A stretch of DNA of 64,000 bases from Paludisphaera borealis (GTDB lineage: Bacteria; Planctomycetota; Planctomycetia; Isosphaerales; Isosphaeraceae), in the NCBI RefSeq assembly GCF_001956985.1, contig NZ_CP019082.1:6758001-6822000 (forward strand). The letters run 5' to 3'. The translations under genes and the position numbers were made by a program. Of the stretch, positions 35,601 through 42,035 are shown in pieces (the first letter of the stretch is position 1; each line of letters begins with the position of its first letter). A model generated the notes under the pieces. It did not search any database. It saw only the letters and a program-made list of their open reading frames with translations, and was not told the origin of the DNA.

Positions 35601-36090
35601 ACGGCCGGATGATGTTCTGCGCCAGGTCGCCCATCATGCCGAGCGAGGTCTTCTCGCTCTCGAAGACCAGATAGCCGACCGGGACGCTGCCGGCGTCCAT
35701 CCGCATGATCATCGGCGGCAACGTGCCCTTCGGCATCCACGACATCGCCCGGTCGGACATCGCCACGACCTGCGCCATCGCCTGCCCCATGTCGGTGCCG
35801 GGGAAGAACGACAGGTCGCACAACGCGACCTGCTGGATGTTTCGCGAGTTGATGTCGCGAATCCCGTCGACGTACTGAAAATACAGCTCGAGCTGGTTGA
35901 CGATGAAGCCTTCCATCTGGTCGGGGCTCATGCCGACGTAATCGAGAAACACGTAAATCTTCGGGGTGTTCATCGTGGGGAAGATGTCCACCCGCATCCG
36001 GTTGAACGCCAGGGCGCCGCCGCTGATCAGGGCCACGACCATCATCAGAGTCGTGACGGGTCGACGCATCGCGAATACGCTTGGATTCAT
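32668..36090 (-). CDS. RND (AcrB/HAE1-type) efflux permease with His/Asp-rich tail
   Basis: This 1140-residue inner-membrane proton antiporter has 12 membrane segments and two large periplasmic loops. The start is typical (MNPSVFAMRRPVTTLMMVVA). TM4 carries GILVDEATVTIENVHVQMGH, with Asp-Glu where AcrB has Asp-Asp. The second half repeats the fold (VFVILVLLTAYFQSPRMALI, LGVSVSNSVMMVTFMNDHW). The last 85 or so residues are a cytoplasmic tail rich in His, Asp and Ser (VAHHSENGSAHPDAAVESDA), not found in standard AcrB. GGAG precedes the ATG by about ten bases. It heads the locus adaptor-TolC-surface protein-TolC-PDZ. The substrate is unknown. Confidence 0.92.
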   Translation of the reverse strand: MNPSVFAMRRPVTTLMMVVALISGGALAFNRMRVDIFPTMNTPKIYVFLDYVGMSPDQMEGFIVNQLELYFQYVDGIRDINSRNIQQVALCDLSFFPGTDMGQAMAQVVAMSDRAMSWMPKGTLPPMIMRMDAGSVPVGYLVFESEKTSLGMMGDLAQNIIRPLVQKYVPGTVAISPFGPNMRSILVNVNPDKLRDYNLTPQQISDALAAGNIVVPSGNVYIKDAMPVVANNSTVVDIKKLGNIPLRLEKNVYLRDVATFQDDVDITYGYALVNGKKSVYLPIIKKDTASTLNVVADIHKSMQLFRDVVPKDVKISFEFDESPTVVAAVESVATEGLIGAGLTGLMILLFLGDLRSVVVVVSNIPLALLGSLFGLWITGNTINIMSLGGMALAIGILVDEATVTIENVHVQMGHTDKVATAVLHASNATAVPRLLALLCILSVFIPAFIMGDPLRSLFMPLTLGVGFAMIASYLLSSTFVPILCVALIKHSGHAHDANAKPGLFDRFLKHYTKGVGWLVHLRYLVVPIYLGCCVLALWLLGMQVGTELFPQIDSGQFVLRFRPPPGSSFELTREMAVKCLEEIEKEAKPENIDISMGYVGQVAPNFGIDNMLLFMRGPDDGQLRIALNEESGIKLAEFRERLRTILPERVVPWLAQRLEKGGLSKVDAERQAKTSTFGFEPGDIVTSVMSFGAMTPISVRVVGTDMKLIRQHAEKIAGEMKNIPSLRDIQFEQTLDYPTVEIEIDREKAGLSGVTVEDVGKALVMSTSSTRFTNLNYWIDVKTGFDYLVEVLIPPARMTKAEELENLPIESVNPLVNLMVRDVATVRQGTRPGEYDRSMSQRYLTLTANVEGEDMGRASNHVIAAIAAAGEPPRGVRVLPMGQLPPMVEMFQSLGIGLAVAVFVILVLLTAYFQSPRMALISIGAVPGVLAGIATILYTTHTSLNIESFMGSIMCLGVSVSNSVMMVTFMNDHWRSGASSIESAVVGASDRLRPILMTACAMTVGMVPMALALERGSQMQAPLGLAVIGGLVMSTFATLLVVPSIFAVVMGRSVPRSPSIYPDDPESLHYDPLVFAPVDHTGHAIAADEEVAHHSENGSAHPDAAVESDAHQSDSSQSHDDPNPDGGQAPESAPFLHGDR

Positions 36091-36622
36091 GTCCCAATAC
36101 TCCGGTCGATTCCTGGCGGGCCCGACATCGAGACTTCGTATGGAAGTCCCAGGCCAAAGACGCTTAAAAACCTAATTCCCTGCCGTGATGCGGCCCTGAA
36201 CCCGCGACGCCGGACGCCGAAGCTCCGGTTCACCAATTACCGCATGTCAACATCATTTCAACCGCCGCCACGTAACGCGGCGGGGTTTCGTGGAACGGCT
36301 TTCTCTCCCGAGTCGCTCCGACCAATTGGGAATGGACGAGGCGTCGAAAGCGCCCGTCAGGCGCAAAGCCGGGGACGAGGGGAGGCGCTCGACACGTCGA
36401 ATACACAACGGCGACGCCTGGGACCGTGATGGAATTCACGTCCATCGCATGTCGCGAGCCGTGGGCTCGCCATGGTCAAGTTCTCGTCCGTTGCGACGGT
36501 TGAAAGCTTACTACCGGAGCGTCGATTCGCGTCGCCTGGGCCGGTTCAGCGCAACGCGCCAAGGGAATGGGCGAGGCTGACTCGCCTTCAAGGCGCGCGT
36601 CGACGCGGGGCGTGGGTTGGGC
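36091..36622. other. Intergenic region upstream of the RND operon
   Basis: About 530 bases lie between the pump start and the end of a small predicted exported protein. Short ORFs on both strands lack ribosome sites and recognisable sequence. The RND operon promoter should lie here; I could not pick it out. Confidence 0.35.
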
Positions 36623-36991
36623 TCAACAGCGGAGCGGGTGAATCGCGCGAATGAGGCCGGAGACGGCCGAAGCCCGAACGGGCTCGGAAGAGACGGCGGG
36701 AGATGGGATGAATACGAAGTAGGAGGCCGAATCCGCCACCCCGTTTCGTTCGTCCTTACCCTCATCCTCTGAGGAAATCGCCTTGACCCGGAGCGGCGAC
36801 GACGGAACCGACTTCGCAGTCGTCTGGCTCGAAGCGGACGCAGGAAGGACGAAGTCGAGACGGATACAATCGGGGCGGAGCGAACAGGCGATCGTGCCAG
36901 TCGACCGAATCGGCGAAACGATCACAGCCGCCACCAGTGCGACTGTGGACGCAACGCAGACAATTCGGTTAAGCACGTTTCGGCTCGCCAT
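36623..36991 (-). CDS. Small predicted exported protein
   Basis: ATG 36991 is preceded by GAGGG. It opens a 122-residue reading frame with a good signal peptide (MASRNVLNRIVCVASTVALV). A Ser/Pro/Val-rich mature part follows with no known domain (SQTTAKSVPSSPLRVKAISS). It contains two cysteines near IACSLRPDC. It is isolated, about 530 bases upstream of the RND gene on the same strand. It could be a real small secreted protein or a chance frame; signal peptide and ribosome site favour the former. Confidence 0.45.
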   Translation of the reverse strand: MASRNVLNRIVCVASTVALVAAVIVSPIRSTGTIACSLRPDCIRLDFVLPASASSQTTAKSVPSSPLRVKAISSEDEGKDERNGVADSASYFVFIPSPAVSSEPVRASAVSGLIRAIHPLRC

Positions 36992-37305
36992 CAGCCCTCG
37001 GCCCCCTCGTCTCATTAAAGAACACCAAGATTGTACAGGCTTAAGAATCGATGTCAAGTTCTCGTCGAGACAAGGCCTCACATGCGATAGCTCTTCAATT
37101 TTTGCCCGAATTCGCATGCCTGGGAGGCCGCCGACAGGGCAATCTCGGGGCTCTGCGACGCACCTTAGAAGGACTGCTTGCACAATTCCGGGTCAACGCG
37201 TAACGCCCCGCCGCTCACGGGACCGATGGAAGAAAGCGGCGCTTTCGCGACCTGTTTCGAGCACAACAATCGCCCCAGGCGATCGCGACGACGTCGACGC
37301 GGGCG
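36992..37305. other. Intergenic region, no gene seen
   Basis: About 314 bases lie between the sulfatase stop and the small exported protein start. There is a weak six-base hairpin near 37271 (ATCGCC-CCA-GGCGAT), too weak to call a terminator. Confidence 0.35.
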
Positions 37306-38988
37306 TCATTTCTCGTCGAGGTTCCGCTTCAGCTTCTCGGTCATCTGATCGATGGTGAAGGTGGCGGCCTTCTGTCTGGGGGGGAACTCCTTGAACGTGG
37401 CCAGGAACTTCGCCACTTCTTCCTGCGCGACGAAGATCAGATACGGCTGGGAGATGAGCCAGTCGTAATACGTGTTGGACGTCACGTCGGCCCGCTCGTA
37501 GGGATCGGCGCGGAGGTCGAAGAGCTTGGGAAGTCGCAACGACGTGAACGGCTCGGCCCAGATCCGCATCGTGCCGGGGGCGCGCTGTTCGAGGAACACG
37601 ACCTTCCAGTTCTCGTGACGCATGGCGACGAGTTCGCCGTCGTCGTTGAAGTAGAAGAACTGCTTGCGGGCGCTCCGCTCTTGCTCGCCGGTCAGGTACG
37701 GGAGCTGATTGTAGCCGTCCAGGTGGACCTTGAAGGTCTTGCCGGCGGCCTCGTGTCCCTTGAGCAGCTTCTCCTTCACGTCGGGTTCGCCGGCGGCGGC
37801 CAGGAACGTCGGCAGCCAGTCGAGCCCGCTGACGATCTCGTTCGAGACCGCCCCGGCCTTGATCTTGCCCGGCCACCGGATCATGCAAGGGACGCGAAAC
37901 GCCCCCTCCCAGTTGGTATCCTTCTCGCTGCGGAACGGGGTCGTGGCGCCGTCGGGCCACGAATTGGCGTGAGGGCCGTTGTCGGTCGTGTAGAGGACGA
38001 TCGTGTCGTCGGCGATCTCAAGATCGTCGAGCGCCTTGAGAATCTGGCCGACGTGGCCGTCGTGCTCGACCATGCCGTCGGCGTACTCGGTCTTCGCGGT
38101 CAGGCCGACGGGGCTGCGACGGTCGGCTTTAACGTGCGTCCGCAGATGCATCCTGGTGGTGTTGAACCAGCAGAAGAACGGCTTCCCGGCCTTCGACTGG
38201 CGCTGGATGTAATCGACGGCGGCGGCCGACGTCTCGTCGTCGATCGTCTCCATCCGCTTCTTGGTGAGCGGTCCGGTGTCCTCGATCTTGCCGCCGGCCG
38301 TTGATCGGATCACGCCGCGAGGGCCGTACTTCTTGCGGAACGCGGGATCACGCGGGTAGGTCCGTTGCTCGGGCTCCTCTTCAGCGTTGAGGTGGTAGAG
38401 ATTGCCGAAAAATTCGTCGAAGCCGTGGGCCGTGGGCAGGTACTCGTCACGATCGCCCAGGTGATTCTTGCCGAACTGACCGGTCGCATAGCCCTGGTTC
38501 TTGAGCAGCTCGGCGATCGTGCAGTCTTCCTTCCGGAGCCCGACCGTCGCGTTGGGGACGCCGACCTTGCTCAGACCGGTTCGAAACGTGGCCTGACCGG
38601 TGATGAACGACGACCGGCCTGCGGTGCAGCTCTGCTCGGCGTAGTAGTCAGTGAAGATCATGCCTTCGCGCGCGATCCGATCGATGTTCGGCGTGCGATA
38701 GCCCATCACGCCCATCGAGTAGGCGCTCAGGTTCGTCTGGCCGATATCGTCGCCGAAAATGACCAGGATGTTCGGTTTCTTCCCGGTGCTCGCGGCGTGA
38801 ACCGCGGTCGGCTCGCCTCCGGGGGCGGCCGGGGACGGGCGTGTGGGCGCTTCGGGGTTGATCGCCGAGGCGTCGGCGCGGCGAGGCGTCGCGCCCAGGT
38901 TCCCGGTCGCCGCGACGTAGCCGAGCAACGCCCCGAGAGCCACGGGGGCGAGGGACGTCAAATTACCGCATTTCAGTATATTGATCAT
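37306..38988 (-). CDS. Exported type I sulfatase (arylsulfatase family)
   Basis: This 560-residue enzyme hydrolyses sulfate esters. A hydrophobic N-terminal segment (LAPVALGALLGYVAAT) directs export. The metal-site motif NILVIFGDDIGQTNLSAYS is followed by the formylglycine motif CTAGRSSFITGQ (pattern C-x-A-x-R). GKNHLGD holds further catalytic Lys/His residues and LYTTDNGPH the late Asp/Asn metal ligands. Length is normal for planctomycete sulfatases. No maturase is encoded in the window. The natural substrate, probably a sulfated polysaccharide, is not evident. The 39197 gene ends 208 bases upstream, so it may be an independent unit. Confidence 0.92.
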   Translation of the reverse strand: MINILKCGNLTSLAPVALGALLGYVAATGNLGATPRRADASAINPEAPTRPSPAAPGGEPTAVHAASTGKKPNILVIFGDDIGQTNLSAYSMGVMGYRTPNIDRIAREGMIFTDYYAEQSCTAGRSSFITGQATFRTGLSKVGVPNATVGLRKEDCTIAELLKNQGYATGQFGKNHLGDRDEYLPTAHGFDEFFGNLYHLNAEEEPEQRTYPRDPAFRKKYGPRGVIRSTAGGKIEDTGPLTKKRMETIDDETSAAAVDYIQRQSKAGKPFFCWFNTTRMHLRTHVKADRRSPVGLTAKTEYADGMVEHDGHVGQILKALDDLEIADDTIVLYTTDNGPHANSWPDGATTPFRSEKDTNWEGAFRVPCMIRWPGKIKAGAVSNEIVSGLDWLPTFLAAAGEPDVKEKLLKGHEAAGKTFKVHLDGYNQLPYLTGEQERSARKQFFYFNDDGELVAMRHENWKVVFLEQRAPGTMRIWAEPFTSLRLPKLFDLRADPYERADVTSNTYYDWLISQPYLIFVAQEEVAKFLATFKEFPPRQKAATFTIDQMTEKLKRNLDEK

Positions 38989-39196
38989 CCTTCGAGGTCG
39001 CCTGAGGTTGTGCCGATGGATTCCAAGCCGGCGGCACGTCGCCGGGGCCGTCGGCTCACGATCGTCTGCATGATCCTAGAACACCGGAAGCCGTCCCACC
39101 AGGCGCCCGCCCGCCAACCCCGGAGAGGCACTGATGACACGAACCACCCGATTCCACGAATGTTTAACACCCCGTTATTGGTAACGGCGCCGGGGC

Positions 39197-39664
39197 TCAG
39201 TCAGCGTGTGGTTTCCCCTGATCAGGTTCGTCCGGCGAAGCGGGCGCGATTTGCCGGCGCAATGCGCGGATCTCGCGCTGAAGATCGAGGATCATCGCGT
39301 CGCGCAGTCGCTCCTTCGCCGCCCCGACCGCCGGTCGGAACCTTGAGAAGCCGACCGCCAGAGCAAGGGGCCAGGTCACGGAGGCGAGGCAATAAATCAC
39401 GCCGACCGTCACCGACAATGGATTTGCATTCTTGGACCAGGGGTCGAAGTCGCCGAGGATTGCGCTCCCGCCGACGAACATCAGCATGAGGGCCACGGCG
39501 AATGACGCGGCGCCGACGTAGGCCGCAAGCTGTTCCTTGCGTTCGGCGGCTGTCAGGGCATTCTCGAGGTTCATGCGATAGTCCTTATATTGGGAATCGC
39601 TCAGGGATTCGTCCTGCTGGAGAAGTTGCGACGTGAAGCGACGGGTGTGATGCGAGTCAGCCAT
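39197..39664 (-). CDS. Two-TM protein coupled to an ECF sigma factor
   Basis: This 155-residue protein has a charged N-terminal region (about 1-45), two membrane segments (about 48-70 and 86-106, VGVIYCLASVTWPLALAVGF) and a basic, coiled-coil-like C-terminus (RLRDAMILDLQREIRALRRQ). Its start overlaps the end of the ECF sigma gene by eight bases, so the two are translated together. That position is typical of anti-sigma factors, but no zinc-binding HxxxCxxC motif is present. It may be a membrane anchor that holds the sigma factor. The function is inferred from context only. Confidence 0.65.
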   Translation of the reverse strand: MADSHHTRRFTSQLLQQDESLSDSQYKDYRMNLENALTAAERKEQLAAYVGAASFAVALMLMFVGGSAILGDFDPWSKNANPLSVTVGVIYCLASVTWPLALAVGFSRFRPAVGAAKERLRDAMILDLQREIRALRRQIAPASPDEPDQGKPHAD

Positions 39665-40295
39665 CGAGCAGCTCCTCGATACGGAGACGAAGCGCGAGCT
39701 TCGCGTAATGTAGACGAGACTTCACAGTGCCGGGACCGCAATCGACGACCTCGGCGATCTCTTCGATCGACATATCTTCGATAAAGCGGAGCGTGAGCAC
39801 GCGACGATGGTCGACGGACAGATCGCGCAGCGCGACATGAACCAGCTCGGCATTCTCGAACGCCGAGTCGTCCAGGCTCGAGGCGTCCAGCGGCTGACCT
39901 GCGGCCGTCTCCTCGAACAGCACAGGTCGCCTGGTCTTCCTCCGCAGCTCCGTGACGGCCTGGTCGTGGGCGATCCGATACAACCAGACGCGAAAAGCGG
40001 CCGGAGATTGAAGTCGTCGCAATCTTCGATGTACGATCAGCCAGACGGACTGGATAAGATCGAGAGCGCCGTCGGGTTCGCCGAGAATCCTGCGGATGAA
40101 GTAGTGCAGCCGCTTGTCGTAACGATCCACGAGCCTGCCGAACGCGTCGCGGTCGCCCTGCTGGGCGAGCAGGACCGTCAGCCGCTCCTCGATTCGATCC
40201 AGGTCGTCCGTCAATGGCGTCGTCCGACGGTTCGAGAGTGCGGAGGCTCGTACTCGGGCCGTCTTGATCGATCGAGCGCTCAAGTCCCGCACCAT
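39657..40295 (-). CDS. ECF-type RNA polymerase sigma factor
   Basis: This 212-residue sigma-70 family protein has regions 2 and 4 only. Region 2 contains AFGRLVDRYDKRLHYFIRRI and the DLIQSVWLIVHRRL core. Region 4 contains RVLTLRFIEDMSIEEIAEVV followed by the helix-turn-helix end GTVKSRLHYAKLAL. An N-terminal extension of about 35 residues is basic; no ribosome site precedes ATG 40295. The gene overlaps a two-TM protein gene downstream. The targets are unknown. Confidence 0.9.
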   Translation of the reverse strand: MVRDLSARSIKTARVRASALSNRRTTPLTDDLDRIEERLTVLLAQQGDRDAFGRLVDRYDKRLHYFIRRILGEPDGALDLIQSVWLIVHRRLRRLQSPAAFRVWLYRIAHDQAVTELRRKTRRPVLFEETAAGQPLDASSLDDSAFENAELVHVALRDLSVDHRRVLTLRFIEDMSIEEIAEVVDCGPGTVKSRLHYAKLALRLRIEELLDG

Positions 40296-40490
40296 TCAGT
40301 CGACGCGGCGTCGCGCGGGGTTCAATCGGTCGGCGACTTTTTTCCGAAAAGGTTGGGCGAGCGTGAGCCTTCGGCCCGACGAGCGGCCGGGATGAACCCA
40401 GGGGTCTTGAATCGTGTCCAGAGCCTTGGCCGCGCAGCGGGGGCGTTCCCGCGCGGCCGTTGGGCCTCGTCGTCGATCTGGAGTGAGAAC

Positions 40491-41105
40491 ATGTTCGTCC
40501 CCGCCTCGTTCGCCGAGACCGATACGGCCAAGCTGCACGAGTTCATGCGGCGGTACAGCTTCGCCGTCTTGACGACGCACGGAGCGGACGGCCTGACGGC
40601 CAATCATCTGCCGTTGCTGCTCGACGCCGAAGCCGGGCCGCGGGGCCGGCTGTTCGGGCACATGGCCCGGGCTAATCCGCAGTGGCGACAGGCCGGAGGC
40701 GAGGCGCTCGCGGTCTTTTCCGGGCCGCACACGTACGTTTCGCCGACGTGGTACGAGGAGGAGGGGACCGTGCCGACGTGGAACTACGTCGCCGTCCATG
40801 CGTACGGCCGGTTCCAGATCGTCGAGGACGACGACGAGCTGCTGGAGATCCTACGGCGGTCGGTCGCGACCTACGAGAGCACGATGCCGGCCCCATGGTC
40901 GTTCGACGACTCGGCGGCGTCGGTCCGAGGCCAGCTCAAGGCGATCGTCGGCTTCCACGTCGAGATCACGCGACTGGAGGGCAAGTGGAAGCTCAACCAG
41001 AACCATCCCGAGCGCCGCCGCCGGCGCGTGGCGGAGGAGCTCGAGTCCCGCGACGACGCCGATTCCGTCGCCATCGCCGAACTCATGCGTCAGAGCCTGG
41101 AGTGA
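40491..41105 (+). CDS. PaiB-family FMN-binding protein
   Basis: This 204-residue protein of the PaiB/FMN-binding negative regulator family has a split-barrel flavin fold. Family features are MFVPASFAETDTAKLHEFMR at the start, FAVLTTHGADGLTANHLPLL, GPHTYVSPTWYE, VPTWNYVAVHAYGRFQIV and a C-terminal KWKLNQNHPE. Despite the family's transcription-related name, many members are simply flavoproteins, and no DNA-binding motif is seen. ATG 40491 begins exactly at the family N-terminus; upstream in-frame sequence is antisense to the sigma factor gene. It is convergent with the YebC gene. Confidence 0.88.
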   Translation: MFVPASFAETDTAKLHEFMRRYSFAVLTTHGADGLTANHLPLLLDAEAGPRGRLFGHMARANPQWRQAGGEALAVFSGPHTYVSPTWYEEEGTVPTWNYVAVHAYGRFQIVEDDDELLEILRRSVATYESTMPAPWSFDDSAASVRGQLKAIVGFHVEITRLEGKWKLNQNHPERRRRRVAEELESRDDADSVAIAELMRQSLE

Positions 41106-41130
41106 CCGCGTACCGGGGGGTGGGGCGGAG

Positions 41131-41871
41131 TCAACCGGCGGGGACTTCCTCGGGGATGTTGTCGTTGGCGTAGACGTTCTGGACGTCGTCGTTATCGTCG
41201 AGGAGGTCTTTAAGCTTGAGCATCTTCTTGCCAGCGTCAGCGTCGAGGTTGACGTAGGTGGCGGGGATGTAGCTCGTCTCGGCGCTCTCGGTCGGGATCT
41301 GGGCGTCTTCAAGCGCCTTGCGAACCACCTCGAACTGTTTATGGTCGCAGGTGACCTCGAAGTAGCCTTCGACGAGCTCGACGTCGTCGGCGCCGGCTTC
41401 GAGCGCGACTTCCATCAGTCGGTCTTCGGTCGCGTGCTGGGGATCGACGATGAACAGCCCCTTGAACGCGAACAGGTAGCTCACGCAGCCGGTCGCGCCC
41501 AGGTTGCCGCCGGCGGCTTCGAACGCGCGGCGAAGCTCGCCCGCGGTGCGGTTGCGGTTGTCGGTCAGCACCTCGCAGAGCACGGCGACGCCCGAAGGGC
41601 CGTAGCCTTCGTAGACGATCTCTTCAAAGTTTTCGCCGCCCAGCTCGCCGGTGGCCTTCTTGATCGACCGCTCGATGTTGTCCTTGGGGCAACTGACCGA
41701 CCGCGCCTTGTCGATCGCGTATCGCAACCGAAGATTAGCGGTGGGGTCGCCGCCGCCGGTGCGCGCGGCCACGTAGATGGCCCGGCAGAGTTTGCTGAAC
41801 AGCTTGCCGCGCTTGGCGTCCACAAGTCCTTTGCGGTGGGCGATGTTTGAGGAGTGGGAATGTCCTGCCAT
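41131..41871 (-). CDS. yebC: YebC/PmpR/TACO1-family protein
   Basis: This 246-residue protein has the standard start MAGHSHSSNIAHRKGLVDAK and the conserved segment KLFSKLCRAIYVAARTGGGD. Also present are EIVYEGYGPSGVAVL, RNRTAGELRRAFEAAGGNLG and a DEEP-type acidic C-terminal region. Family members act as transcriptional regulators or, as shown for some, help ribosomes through proline-rich stretches. AGGAG lies 12 bases before ATG 41871. The TPR gene ends 165 bases upstream on the same strand. Confidence 0.93.
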   Translation of the reverse strand: MAGHSHSSNIAHRKGLVDAKRGKLFSKLCRAIYVAARTGGGDPTANLRLRYAIDKARSVSCPKDNIERSIKKATGELGGENFEEIVYEGYGPSGVAVLCEVLTDNRNRTAGELRRAFEAAGGNLGATGCVSYLFAFKGLFIVDPQHATEDRLMEVALEAGADDVELVEGYFEVTCDHKQFEVVRKALEDAQIPTESAETSYIPATYVNLDADAGKKMLKLKDLLDDNDDVQNVYANDNIPEEVPAG

Positions 41872-42035
41872 CTCGTGTCTCAGCTCCTGAAATCCGGCCG
41901 ATGGGTGTCGTCGACTTCGATGAGGAATCGGGGCGGGTCGACCGGGTTGCGCGACTCCGGGAGAGTCGACGAGGGCCCTCTGGACGAACACGTCCGCCGC
42001 CCCGGAGAGGCCGCCGCCGCTTCGTACGGTTTGAT

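Noticed and set aside
36230-36445. 71-codon minus-strand ORF upstream of the RND operon
   Set aside because: No ribosome site, signal peptide or domain was found.
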